From Sphingomonas sp. R-74633 (GTDB lineage: Bacteria > Pseudomonadota > Alphaproteobacteria > Sphingomonadales > Sphingomonadaceae), in the NCBI RefSeq assembly GCF_013416555.1, contig NZ_JACCFG010000002.1, forward strand, positions 310,001-374,000: a stretch of DNA of 64,000 nucleotides. The letters run 5' to 3'. The notes below the pieces were generated by a model. The model was not told the origin of the DNA. It saw only the letters and a program-made list of their open reading frames with translations, and made no database searches. Below are positions 18,099-26,891 of the stretch, in pieces (positions within the stretch are counted from its first letter, which is position 1; every line of letters begins with the position of its first letter). A program made the translations under genes and the position numbers.

Positions 18099-18131
18099 GG
18101 GCCGGTCTGACGAAGACCGGCCCGTTTTCGT
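18099..18131. terminator. Rho-independent terminator between EF-hand gene and pgi
   Basis: GGGCCGGTCT (18099-18108), loop GACGA, AGACCGGCCC (18114-18123), then GTTTTCGTTT. The 10-bp perfect stem with a T-rich tail on the forward strand ends the EF-hand transcript. It can also stop the convergent pgi transcript. Confidence 0.85.
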
Positions 18132-18132
18132 T

Positions 18133-19695
18133 TCAGTCGGCCTCGCCCATCAATTCGCGAAGGCATATCTCCTCGAACGTCGCCTGGTCCGCGACATCGC
18201 GCGCCGTCGAGCCGAAGGCACGCGCGATCAGGTCCGCCGTCGAAATGTCGAAATCCTGCCCGCCCGCTTCGGCCGCCTTGGCCATCGCCTTGCCGAGCTC
18301 GACGCCGAACTGGTCGAACGGATTGATCCCGAGCAGCACTGCATTCACGAAGGTGCGCTGCTCGTAAAAGGCGATCAGCGCGCCCAGCGTGCGTGGATCG
18401 AGGCGATCGAGCAACAGCGTCGAGGATGGCCGGTCGCCCGGATAGCTGCGGGCGGGGTCATCGCTATGCTTGCCCGCCATGAGCGCAGCGCCCTGTGCGA
18501 ACATGTTGAGCAGCAGCTGGCGGTGATGATCCTCGGCCAGGCCGTCGCCGCGCTCGACCACGCCGACAAACTCGACCGGCACGAGGCGCGTGCCCTGGTG
18601 GAGCAACTGGAAGACCGCATGCTGCGCATCGGTGCCGACGCCGCCCCAGGTGATTGGCGCGGTCGGATAGCTGACCGGCTCCCCCTCAGCGGTGACGCGC
18701 TTGCCGTTCGATTCCATCTCGAGCTGCTGGAGATAGCTCGGCAACAGCGCGAGCCGCTGATCATAGGCAAAGGTGGCGCGCGTCTCGCAGCCGCGGACCT
18801 GCGTGTAATAGAGGTCGGCGAAGGCGGCGAGGACCGGAGCATTGCGCGCCAGGGGCGCGGCGCGGAAATGCCGGTCCATCTCGGCCGCGCCTTCGAGCAG
18901 CTCCGCAAAGGCGTCCCAGCCAAGCGCGAGCGCGACCGGAAAGCCGATCGACGACCACAGCGAATAGCGCCCGCCGACGCTTTCGGAAAAAGGCAGGATC
19001 CGCGCAGGGTCGACACCCCATTCACGCGCGCTGTCCGGCGCCGCGGTGAGTGCGATCACGCGGGACTTGGGATCCTCTACCCCGCCCCAGGCAAGCCATT
19101 GCAGCGCGCTGCGGGCGTTGAGCAGCGTCTCGGTGGTGGTGAAGGTCTTGGACGCGATCGCGACCAGCGTCGCCTGCGGATCGAACCGGTCGATCACGGT
19201 CTGCAGCGCCATGCCGTCGACGTTCGAGACCACGGCGATGTCGTAGCGGCCCACCTCGTCGGCAAGCGCGTCGATCAGCAGGTCGGGCCCCAGCGCCGAG
19301 CCGCCAATGCCGATATGCAGGATGTGGCGGATCGGACCGAAAGTCCCCGCGTCGATCTCCTCGACCAGCGCGCGCATCCGGGCATGTTCGGCACGCGCGC
19401 GGGCAACGCTCGCGGGGGCGCCCTCGCCGCGCTCCGCGCTATGCTCGGCGGCACGCCCCTCGGTATTGTTGATCGCCTTCCCGCCGAACAGCGCATCGCG
19501 CTTGGCGGCGAAGTCCATCTCGCCCGCAAGCGCGGCGAACTGCGCGATGGCGGTGGGGGTGAGGTGCGTCTTCGACCAGTCGAAATGGATTCCCGCCACG
19601 TCCGCGGTCAGCGCCGCGAGCCGCTCCGGGTTCCCGGCGAACAACGCCTCCAGGCGCTGATCCGGAAGGCCCCGCACCTGCGACCAATCGGACAT
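18133..19695 (-). CDS. pgi: Glucose-6-phosphate isomerase
   Basis: 520 residues, close to the usual bacterial length. Signatures are INNTEGRAAEH, ILHIGIGGSALGP, ASKTFTTTETL, GGRYSLWSSIG and NGKRVTAEGE. It interconverts glucose-6-phosphate and fructose-6-phosphate in the cytoplasm, joining hexose phosphates made by the ROK kinases to the Entner-Doudoroff or pentose phosphate routes. The ATG follows GGGAGGAATGG. An AT-rich stretch at 19765-19795 resembles the shared element, but part of it is the T-tract of the next terminator. Placing pgi inside a sugar-utilisation region is sensible, though it may simply be a housekeeping gene. Confidence 0.95.
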   Translation of the reverse strand: MSDWSQVRGLPDQRLEALFAGNPERLAALTADVAGIHFDWSKTHLTPTAIAQFAALAGEMDFAAKRDALFGGKAINNTEGRAAEHSAERGEGAPASVARARAEHARMRALVEEIDAGTFGPIRHILHIGIGGSALGPDLLIDALADEVGRYDIAVVSNVDGMALQTVIDRFDPQATLVAIASKTFTTTETLLNARSALQWLAWGGVEDPKSRVIALTAAPDSAREWGVDPARILPFSESVGGRYSLWSSIGFPVALALGWDAFAELLEGAAEMDRHFRAAPLARNAPVLAAFADLYYTQVRGCETRATFAYDQRLALLPSYLQQLEMESNGKRVTAEGEPVSYPTAPITWGGVGTDAQHAVFQLLHQGTRLVPVEFVGVVERGDGLAEDHHRQLLLNMFAQGAALMAGKHSDDPARSYPGDRPSSTLLLDRLDPRTLGALIAFYEQRTFVNAVLLGINPFDQFGVELGKAMAKAAEAGGQDFDISTADLIARAFGSTARDVADQATFEEICLRELMGEAD

Positions 19696-19786
19696 CCATT
19701 CCTCCCTTGATAATGCGGCTTGGGGCCTTGCCGGCCCTGTTCACCCTGTTAGGCGAAAGGCCGAACATTAACAAAAGAAAATTACT

Positions 19787-19827
19787 TTAAAAAGAAGGCC
19801 GGCGCGGCATGAACCGCCGCGCCGGCC
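19787..19827 (-). terminator. Terminator after SGNH hydrolase gene 19839-21083
   Basis: On the reverse strand a 12-bp stem, GGCCGGCGCGGC / GCCGCGCCGGCC around GGTTCAT (19827-19797), is followed by TTCTTTTT. Strong rho-independent form. Confidence 0.85.
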
Positions 19828-19838
19828 AGGGATGGAGC

Positions 19839-21083
19839 CTATTTGAAGATGCTCAGGTCGATGCTGTCGGCCATCGCCTTGGTACCGGCATCGTTCGGAT
19901 GCAGATGGTCCTTGTCGTTATAGGCCTTCAGGTAGCTCTCCGGATCGGCGGGATCGTGCACGGCCTTGTCGAAATCGACATAGCCGTCGAACTTGCCGCC
20001 GGTGCGGATGAAGGCGTTGATCTTCTGGCGTGCTTCCAGGCCATCCGGGCGCGCATAATTAGCGCCCTTGTACGGCGTCATCGTCGCGCCGATCACCTTG
20101 ATGCCCTTGGCGTGCGCCTGGTCGATCATCCGGGTCATCGCCTTGATCAGGTCGTCAGCAGTGACCGGCTCCTCCGGCGACTTGGCCTGGCGCGGCCCGC
20201 CCTTGCCTTCGCGCAGGATCGACGAACGGCCAAGGTCGTTCACGCCCTCGAGCAGGATGATGTACTTCACCCCCGAACGCTCGAGCGCATCATAGGACCA
20301 GCGCTCGATCCCGGCCGCATGCTGGCCGCCGCGCGCATCGGGCTGACCGCCGTCGTGCAGGATGCGGTTGCCACCGATGCCGGCATTGACCACGGCGAGG
20401 TGGCGGTATTTGGGATTGGCCTGGAGCCGCTCGGCAAGGTGGTTCATCCAGCGGTGATTGGCATTGTTGGTGGTGCCGGCGCCGTCAGTGATGCTGTCGC
20501 CGAAGGTGACGATCGCGGCGGACTTGGCCGGAGCCATCACGTCGAGCCCGACGAGCACGCGCCAGTCCTTCTGCCGGGTCGCACCCGGCATGGCGGCGGT
20601 GGCGGTCAAATTGCCCGCCGCGCTATAGTTGGTGACATGCGCCAGCGCGTGGCCGGTATAGAGCGTCACGGTCTGCGCCGGCAGGAACACGCTGACGGTC
20701 ACGTCGCCGAGCGTCGGCACGTCGAACGCGACCGGATCGCTGTAGATCGTCGCACCCGGCGCGATCACCGTGTCCGCCTTGCCCGAAAAGGTCACGCCGC
20801 GATAATTGGTGACCGCCCCGTCCGCCGCGCTACGCGCGATGCTGACGGCGCCGATGGTGAGCGGCTTGTCGCCAAAGCGGTTCGACAGCACCAGCCGCGC
20901 GCTTTTGCCGCCCAGCGACATGTGCACGATGTTGCGATAGGTGATGCCCTCCGCCGGAATGGCTTCCCCGGCGAGCTTCGCCTGCCCGGCGCCCCAGCTG
21001 GCGACCCAATGCTCCTGTGCCATCGCCGGCGTGCAGGCAAAGGCCAGCAGGAAGGCGGCAGCAATGCGTTGTAGAAACTTCAT
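19839..21083 (-). CDS. Secreted SGNH/GDSL hydrolase
   Basis: 414 residues with a signal peptide (FLLAFACTPAMAQ). An N-terminal beta domain (HWVASWGAGQAKL, YRNIVHMSLGG) precedes the SGNH domain. The catalytic Ser is Ser197 in FGDSITDG; later blocks are VNAGIGGNRIL, LLEGVNDLG and DHLHPNDAG with the catalytic Asp/His. Family members deacylate sugars, lipids or xylan-like polymers. In this context removal of O-acetyl groups from the glycan is the likely job. It is the last gene of a reverse-strand operon with sulfatase (21111), GH92 (22693) and sulfatase (25202) genes. A paralogue lies at 37363-38601. Confidence 0.9.
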   Translation of the reverse strand: MKFLQRIAAAFLLAFACTPAMAQEHWVASWGAGQAKLAGEAIPAEGITYRNIVHMSLGGKSARLVLSNRFGDKPLTIGAVSIARSAADGAVTNYRGVTFSGKADTVIAPGATIYSDPVAFDVPTLGDVTVSVFLPAQTVTLYTGHALAHVTNYSAAGNLTATAAMPGATRQKDWRVLVGLDVMAPAKSAAIVTFGDSITDGAGTTNNANHRWMNHLAERLQANPKYRHLAVVNAGIGGNRILHDGGQPDARGGQHAAGIERWSYDALERSGVKYIILLEGVNDLGRSSILREGKGGPRQAKSPEEPVTADDLIKAMTRMIDQAHAKGIKVIGATMTPYKGANYARPDGLEARQKINAFIRTGGKFDGYVDFDKAVHDPADPESYLKAYNDKDHLHPNDAGTKAMADSIDLSIFK

Positions 21084-21110
21084 CGCGAAAAACCCCTCAA
21101 TCGAAAGCTG

Positions 21111-22670
21111 TTAGTTGGCGGGAGCCGGCTCGGCCGCCCCTGCCTTGGCACCGCCGTCCGCACCGCCTTCGGCCCGCGGGCCATTCGGCGAGACGGCCAT
21201 GCGGAATATCCCCTTCTTCGCCTCGGCGAACGGGAAGATCTCGTCCTTCACCGAGCGCAGCCACTTCTCGATCTCGGCCTCAAGGCGGTGAATCAGCGGC
21301 TGCTGCGCCGGATCCTCGACCAGATTCTTCATCTGGAACGGGTCGGCGACATTGTCGAAGAGCAGCCAGCGGCCGGTATCGCCCATCACATACGTGTGAG
21401 TCCGCGTGCGGATGCCGCGATAGGGCGGGCAATAGCCGGGGCGCGCCTGGCGGGCGGCGGCCTGCGCGCCCTTAAGCTTGGCGCCGGCACCTTCATTCTG
21501 GCTGATCAGGAAGACATGCTCGGGCTCCTGGATCGCCTTGCCGCGCATCGCATCCGAAAGGTCGCGCCCGGCGCAGTGCTTCGGGACCGGAACACCGGCC
21601 AGACCGCACAGGGTCGGATAGATGTCGACCGCCGAGAACAGCACGTCGGACTTCTGCCCGGCGCGCGTTACGCCGGGATAGCGGATGAAGAACGGCACGC
21701 GGCAGCTCTCCTCGAAGGGCACGCGCTTGCCCATCAGGCCCTGCGAACCCATCATCTCGCCGTGATCCGACGTGTAGATGACGATCGTGTCGTCCGCCAT
21801 GCCGGTCTCTTCGAGCGCCTTGAGCACCCGGGCGAATTCCTCGTCGATGCTGGTGATCGAGCCGTGATAGCCCTGCGCAGCCTTGCTCAGCGCCCGGCCG
21901 GTGCGGACGCCCTTATGGATGTCCGCGGCCTTGGGCAGGATCTGGACGTTCGGCCGGGTGGGCTGCATGTCGTCGGGATAGAGATCGCGCTTCTCGGGCG
22001 GGGGATCGAAGGGCGGATGCGGCGGGTTCCAGGAGAGCACCAGGAACCAGGGCTTCTCCTTGTCCTGCGCCTTGAGGAAAGTGATCGCCTCGTCGGTCAT
22101 CCGGGTCGGCTGCCAGCCCTCGGGGAAGATCTTCTCGCCCGTCTCCTGGTCAAACGTCCAGCTATGGTAGTGGTCGTTGGTGTTGCCCCAGACGTGCCAG
22201 TCCTCGAAGCCCATGCGGTATGGGCCCTTGGGGATGAACCGGAAATCCTCGCCGCCGACCTTGTCCTGTCCGTGGATGTGCCATTTGCCGACATAGCCGG
22301 TGTGATAGCCGGCCTGGCGGAAAGTCTCGCCGAGCGGACCAACTTTGGGATTGAGGATGTCCTCATTGCCCAGCACGCCGCTCTGCTGCGGATACATCCC
22401 ACTCATGAAGATCGCGCGGTACGGCGTGCACAGCGGATAATTTGAGACGCACTTGTTCATCGAGCAGTTCTGCGCCCGGAATGCCGCCAGGTTCGGCGCC
22501 ATCGCCTGATTATAGGCCTCGCCGGGCAGAGAGCAGGCGCGGTGCTGGTCGCTGAACACATAGAGCAGGTTCGGCCTGCGCGTCTTGGGCGCCGGTTTGG
22601 CCTCGAGCCCCGTCGTGGTGAGGGCAGCCGCGGCGGCGGTGCCCGACATCAGGAAGTCTCTGCGCTTCAT
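21111..22670 (-). CDS. Tat-exported type I sulfatase (CTPYR)
   Basis: 519 residues. MKRRDFLMSG is a twin-arginine signal. The fold begins NLLYVFSDQHRACSLPGEAY; the formylglycine motif CTPYR starts at Cys81; then GKWHIHG and TSDHGEMMGSQGL. The DQHR version of the metal site marks a different sulfatase group from the CTPSR pair. ATG at 22670 has GGAGAG upstream; a GTG two codons earlier is less well placed. The C-terminal Ala/Gly-rich tail (EGGADGGAKAGAAEPAP) is unusual. It is a paralogue of the product of 47774-49264. It lies 22 bases after the GH92 gene, in one operon. Confidence 0.92.
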   Translation of the reverse strand: MKRRDFLMSGTAAAAALTTTGLEAKPAPKTRRPNLLYVFSDQHRACSLPGEAYNQAMAPNLAAFRAQNCSMNKCVSNYPLCTPYRAIFMSGMYPQQSGVLGNEDILNPKVGPLGETFRQAGYHTGYVGKWHIHGQDKVGGEDFRFIPKGPYRMGFEDWHVWGNTNDHYHSWTFDQETGEKIFPEGWQPTRMTDEAITFLKAQDKEKPWFLVLSWNPPHPPFDPPPEKRDLYPDDMQPTRPNVQILPKAADIHKGVRTGRALSKAAQGYHGSITSIDEEFARVLKALEETGMADDTIVIYTSDHGEMMGSQGLMGKRVPFEESCRVPFFIRYPGVTRAGQKSDVLFSAVDIYPTLCGLAGVPVPKHCAGRDLSDAMRGKAIQEPEHVFLISQNEGAGAKLKGAQAAARQARPGYCPPYRGIRTRTHTYVMGDTGRWLLFDNVADPFQMKNLVEDPAQQPLIHRLEAEIEKWLRSVKDEIFPFAEAKKGIFRMAVSPNGPRAEGGADGGAKAGAAEPAPAN

Positions 22671-22692
22671 GCTCACTCTCCAAAATCCCGCG

Positions 22693-25125
22693 TCATTTCA
22701 CCGAACCCGGCCCGAAGGACGGCGGCACGTCGCCGGCACCCGCGCCCCAGGCCTTGTTCGGCGTGCCGGACAGCTGGAAGGCCAGCACGCCGCCCTTGGC
22801 GATGAAGTCCGCCGGCAACCACGACTTGCTCCAGGGCTTGCCGCCATAGGTGAGCCCGGTGACATAAGGCGCAGCCAGCGCGGCGCCGCTGCCGCGGATC
22901 GTGATCGTCGCCCCACCCGGCCGGCGGATCACCGCCTCGGGAAACAGCGGGCTGCCGATGACCAGTTCCGAGCGCCCCGGATAGAGCGGATAGAAGCCGA
23001 GCGCGGAGAAGACGTACCAGGACGACATCTGCCCGAGATCGTCATTGCCCGAGATGCCGTTCGGCGCATTGGTCCAGATCTGCCGCTGCGCGGTCCGCAC
23101 GATCGCCTGGGTCTTCCACGGCTCGCCGAGGAAATTGTACAGCCAGGGTTGACCAATTGAGGGCTCATTGCCGAGCTCGGGATGGAGGCGCCCGGCCTTT
23201 TCGCGGGCATTGGGGCCGTCATCGGTGCTGGTGACGACCCATTCGCCCTTATCGTTCTGGAAATAGCGATCGAGCCGCTTCCGCGCCGTCTCGGTACCGC
23301 CGAGTATCTCGAACAGCCCGGCGGGATCGAAGGGCATCATCCAGAGATATTGCGCGGCACTCCCCTCGACAAAGCCGTCGCCGGTGCCCGGCTGGAAGGC
23401 CGGCCAGCTGCCATCGGCGTTGCGCTGCTGGATATAGCCACCCTCGGGCGTCGCCTTGGGATTGAACTGGTTGCGCCACCAGCCGGCGCGCGCGCGGAAC
23501 TTGGCGACATTGGCAGTGTCGCCCGCCTGGCGGGCCAACTCGCTCACACCGAAGTCCGCCGCGGCATATTCAAGCGTGGTCGCCGCCGCGCCCCAGACCG
23601 GAGAGCCGACGGGCATGTAGTTGTGCTGCAACCACAGATCGAGGCCGGGGCGCTGGCCGAGGCCGTTCTTCGGCCCGTCCTTCCTGAGGTCGAGCGCGGT
23701 CGGCACCGTCGCCGCCTTGAGCAGCGAGGCATAGGCCGATTTGTGATCAAACATCGTGCCGCCAAAGGCGTGGATCGCCGCAACGGTGGGCGGTGCGGGA
23801 TCGCCGTTCATCACCTGGGTGGCGCCGGTGATATGCGTCCAGCGGTCCCACACGCCGCCATTCTGATCGGCCTGGTTGAGCAGCGACTGGGCGAAATCGG
23901 AGCCGACGCGCGGATCGACCAAAGTCACCAGCTGGACCTGCGAGCGATAGACGTCCCAGCCCGAATAATTGCCGTATTGCGCCTTCTGGAACTTCGAGAC
24001 ACGGTGGATCTGCTTGTCGAAGCCCGAGTAACGGCCGTCGACATCGCTCAGCAGGGTCGGGTGGATCAGCGAATGATAGAGCGCGGTGTAGAACACCGTG
24101 CGCTCGTCCTTGCCGCCGCCCTTGATCGCGATGCGGCCGAGCATCTCGTTCCAGCTGGCGCGGCCGCGCTGCTGGACCTGCTCGAGCGTGGTGCCCGCCG
24201 GGTTCTCGGCGGCAAGATTGGCGCTGGCGCCGGCTTCGTCGACATAGGAAATTCCGACGCGCATGTTGACGGCCTTTGCGGCCCTGGGGTCGAAGCTGAT
24301 CCAGCCGCCCGAGCCCTTGCCGACCGGAAGCACCTTGCCATAGCCGGTGCCACCCTTTGCGGTGGTGGTGCCGGGGCGAACGCTGTCATTTTCCCAGGTG
24401 CCGCCGACGGCGAAGGGCTGGTCGAACTCGGCGATGAAGTGGAGCTTGTAATAGCTGACCTGGCGCTGTGGCTGCTGGCCGCAGAAATTGCCGCTGGCCA
24501 CCCAGCCCTTCACGGTGCGCTTCGCCGCGTCGATCTCGACATAGGCGTCGCCGCTGCCGACTTCGGAGGCCGAGGCGCGGATCATCAGGTTGGCGGGCTT
24601 GTCCGCCGGGAAGCTGAAGCGCGCCGAGCCGGTGCGCAAAGTCGCGCCGAGATCGACGGTCACGCCATTGTCCATCGCGACCTTGTACTTGCCCGGCAGC
24701 GCTGTCTCGCGATCATGGCTGAAGCTGCTCGTGTAGCGCTTCACCGAGCTCGCCAGTTCGGGTGACTGGTCGATCGGAATGGTGACCGGCATGAACGGAA
24801 TATCGCCGCTCGCGCCCTGGCAGCCGCCGCCCATCATATGGGTCATGCTGAAGCCGCGCATCAGCGTGGCGTTCCACTCATAGCCGTTGGTCAGCGTTGG
24901 GAATTTGTTGCCTTCCATCGGCACCTGCTCGGGGCTGAACCCGACCATGCCGAAAGGCAGCACCGCGCCGGGAAACTCATTGCCCTCATTGGTGGTACCG
25001 ATGAAGACATTGACCTCGGCGGCCGGATCCGCCGCCTTCGACGCGGTCTGCGCCTGTGCGATCGGTGCGGCGAGCGCGGCAGTAAGCATCAGCCCCTGAT
25101 GAAGGGGACGCAGGGTAGCGCGCAT
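22693..25125 (-). CDS. GH92 family alpha-mannosidase, periplasmic
   Basis: 810 residues with a signal peptide (LTAALAAPIAQAQ). The N-terminal beta-sandwich opens with VNVFIGTTNEGNEFPGAVLPFGMVG and NGYEWNATLMRGFSMTHMMG. The (alpha/alpha)6 barrel carries the GH92 hallmark GNDDLGQMSSWYVFSALGFYP near residue 690, which includes the catalytic acid/base region. GH92 enzymes are calcium-dependent exo-acting alpha-mannosidases, mostly alpha-1,2, releasing mannose. ATG at 25125 is chosen over an upstream TTG because GGAGAG stands at the right distance. The gene follows the sulfatase gene at 25202. A paralogue lies at 31848-34259. Confidence 0.93.
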   Translation of the reverse strand: MRATLRPLHQGLMLTAALAAPIAQAQTASKAADPAAEVNVFIGTTNEGNEFPGAVLPFGMVGFSPEQVPMEGNKFPTLTNGYEWNATLMRGFSMTHMMGGGCQGASGDIPFMPVTIPIDQSPELASSVKRYTSSFSHDRETALPGKYKVAMDNGVTVDLGATLRTGSARFSFPADKPANLMIRASASEVGSGDAYVEIDAAKRTVKGWVASGNFCGQQPQRQVSYYKLHFIAEFDQPFAVGGTWENDSVRPGTTTAKGGTGYGKVLPVGKGSGGWISFDPRAAKAVNMRVGISYVDEAGASANLAAENPAGTTLEQVQQRGRASWNEMLGRIAIKGGGKDERTVFYTALYHSLIHPTLLSDVDGRYSGFDKQIHRVSKFQKAQYGNYSGWDVYRSQVQLVTLVDPRVGSDFAQSLLNQADQNGGVWDRWTHITGATQVMNGDPAPPTVAAIHAFGGTMFDHKSAYASLLKAATVPTALDLRKDGPKNGLGQRPGLDLWLQHNYMPVGSPVWGAAATTLEYAAADFGVSELARQAGDTANVAKFRARAGWWRNQFNPKATPEGGYIQQRNADGSWPAFQPGTGDGFVEGSAAQYLWMMPFDPAGLFEILGGTETARKRLDRYFQNDKGEWVVTSTDDGPNAREKAGRLHPELGNEPSIGQPWLYNFLGEPWKTQAIVRTAQRQIWTNAPNGISGNDDLGQMSSWYVFSALGFYPLYPGRSELVIGSPLFPEAVIRRPGGATITIRGSGAALAAPYVTGLTYGGKPWSKSWLPADFIAKGGVLAFQLSGTPNKAWGAGAGDVPPSFGPGSVK

Positions 25126-25201
25126 CAATCTCTCCAAATCGGATGGCGACCAACCCGATCGCCTCTCTTCTCATGCAAATGTCGCAAGACTATCCCAGCG
25201 A

Positions 25202-26698
25202 TCAGATCGGTCGCGTTCGCCCCGCTGCTTCGGCCTGCTTCAGCTTCTTGGTCAGCCGTTCGACGATATCGGGCCGGGCGTGCCACAGATTGTTGAGCTC
25301 GCCCGGATCGGACTTGAGATCATAGAGCTGGACCGTCGGCCCGCCCGGCACCGGATCGGCGCTGTCGGGCAGGCTGAACCCGCCCGAGCCAAGGCCCATC
25401 TCTAGCTTCCAGCTGCCTTCGCGGATGCTGCGCAGGCCCTTGCCCGATTCGTGGATGATGGTCTCGCGGATCGGCTTCTTGTTACGTCCCTCGAGCAACG
25501 GCAGCGCGTTGAAGCTGTCCTCGGCGGCGTCGCTGGGCAGCTTCTGGCCGGTGACCGCAGCGACCGTTGCCATGAAATCGGTGAGCGACAGCATCTCGTT
25601 TGAGACGCTGCCGGGGGCAACATGGCCGGGCCATTTGACGATGCACGGGATGCGGTGACCGCCTTCCCACACGTCCGACTTGCGGCCCCGCCAGTCGGCA
25701 TTGGCGCGGTGGCCATATTGCTCGATCCGCACATCGTCCCAGGGCGCGCCATTGTCGCTGGTGAAATAGATCAGCGTGTCGCCGGCGATCCCGGCATCCT
25801 CGATCGCGGCGAGGACTTTTCCGACCATCGCATCGGTCTGGTAGACATAGTCGCCATAATCGCCGGCGCGCGACTTGCCCTTGTACTCGGGCAGCGGCAG
25901 CCAGGGATTGTGCGGCGAGGTCAGCGCGAAATAGAGGAAGAAGGGCTCGGCCTTCTTCGCCTGGCGGTTGACGATCTCGATCGCCTTGTCGGTGAAGTCC
26001 GGCAGCACCTGCTCGAACTTGAACCCCGGCGCCATCGCACCGCCGCCGCGATGATAGCCGAGATTGCCCCGGCCGCCATTGGCCGCGCCGCCTTCCTTGC
26101 CCGCAGCCTCGATCTTGTCGGTCGCCGGGGTCACCAGATGGTCGTTCTCGAAATAGGCATAGGGCGGCATGTCGAGCGACGCGGCCAGCCCGAAATAATA
26201 GTCGAACCCGTGATCGGTCGGCGCCGGGTGGAAGGGCTTGGAGAAATCCGTCTTTGGCTGATCACCGAGGCCGAGATGCCATTTGCCGACACCGGCGGTG
26301 TAATAGCCGGCCTTCTTCAGCATGCCCGCCACGGTCAGCCTGCCCTGCTTGATCAGCGAGGGCGCGTAGCCGGTCAGCGCACCCGACTTGTCGCTGTTGC
26401 GCCACGGATATTGGCCGGTGAGGATCGAGTAGCGGCTGGGCGTGCACACCGCCGACGAGGCGTGCATGTCGTTGAAGCGCATGCCCTGCTTCGCCATGCG
26501 ATCGAGGTTCGGCGTCGGGATCTTCGAGTTGGGATTATAGGCGGCAATATCGCCCCAGCCCATGTCGTCGACCAGGATGAAGACGATGTTCGGCAGCCGC
26601 CGCGGCGCCGCATGCGCCATCGTCGCACTCGCCACCGCGAGTGCCGACGCCCCGCCGATCGCGCCTTGTACGAACCCGCGCCGCCCGACATTCGCCAT
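25202..26698 (-). CDS. Tat-exported type I sulfatase (CTPSR)
   Basis: 498 residues, paralogue of the product of 15024-16496. Twin-arginine signal MANVGRRGFVQGAIGG; metal site NIVFILVDDMGWGDIAAY; formylglycine motif CTPSR at Cys85; GKWHLGLG; TSDNGAPWDD. It has a Gly/Ala-rich insert around residues 200-215 (EGGAANGGRGNLG) that the paralogue lacks. It is the first gene of the operon sulfatase, GH92, sulfatase, SGNH hydrolase. It has a TTGACG-N18-CATATT promoter in the shared AT-rich element (26771-26800) and is divergent from the sulfatase gene at 26892. Confidence 0.92.
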   Translation of the reverse strand: MANVGRRGFVQGAIGGASALAVASATMAHAAPRRLPNIVFILVDDMGWGDIAAYNPNSKIPTPNLDRMAKQGMRFNDMHASSAVCTPSRYSILTGQYPWRNSDKSGALTGYAPSLIKQGRLTVAGMLKKAGYYTAGVGKWHLGLGDQPKTDFSKPFHPAPTDHGFDYYFGLAASLDMPPYAYFENDHLVTPATDKIEAAGKEGGAANGGRGNLGYHRGGGAMAPGFKFEQVLPDFTDKAIEIVNRQAKKAEPFFLYFALTSPHNPWLPLPEYKGKSRAGDYGDYVYQTDAMVGKVLAAIEDAGIAGDTLIYFTSDNGAPWDDVRIEQYGHRANADWRGRKSDVWEGGHRIPCIVKWPGHVAPGSVSNEMLSLTDFMATVAAVTGQKLPSDAAEDSFNALPLLEGRNKKPIRETIIHESGKGLRSIREGSWKLEMGLGSGGFSLPDSADPVPGGPTVQLYDLKSDPGELNNLWHARPDIVERLTKKLKQAEAAGRTRPI

Positions 26699-26770
26699 CA
26701 CTCAATCCCTCACCTGGTCGCAACCTGTTGCAGCGGCTTTTCACCGCCTGCCCAGCTATCTTATCGTCGG

Positions 26771-26828
26771 AATATGGCTGGCCGATCTCGGCATCGTCAA
26801 TAAAATAATTTGTTTTGTTTTATTGCTC
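26771..26828. promoter_or_regulatory. Shared AT-rich element and promoter between two sulfatase genes
   Basis: CGTCAATA at 26795-26802 continues with AATAA and TTTGTTTTG. It matches the 14892 element at 24 of 27 positions without gaps. CAATAAAA (26798-26805) and TTTTATTG (26818-26825) form an 8-bp inverted repeat. Leftward, TTGACG (26800-26795) is followed after 18 bases by CATATT (26776-26771). No equally good rightward -10 is seen. Confidence 0.6.
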
Positions 26829-26891
26829 TCGGACGGTAAGAAAAGGGTGACGCGGCATGCCCGTGATCCAATAGACATGTGGGAGTAGGAT

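Noticed and set aside
19765..19800. Copy of the shared AT-rich element before pgi
   Set aside because: Most of the A/T run is the T-tract of the terminator of the convergently placed upstream gene and similarity to the other elements needs several gaps. Not counted as a regulon site.
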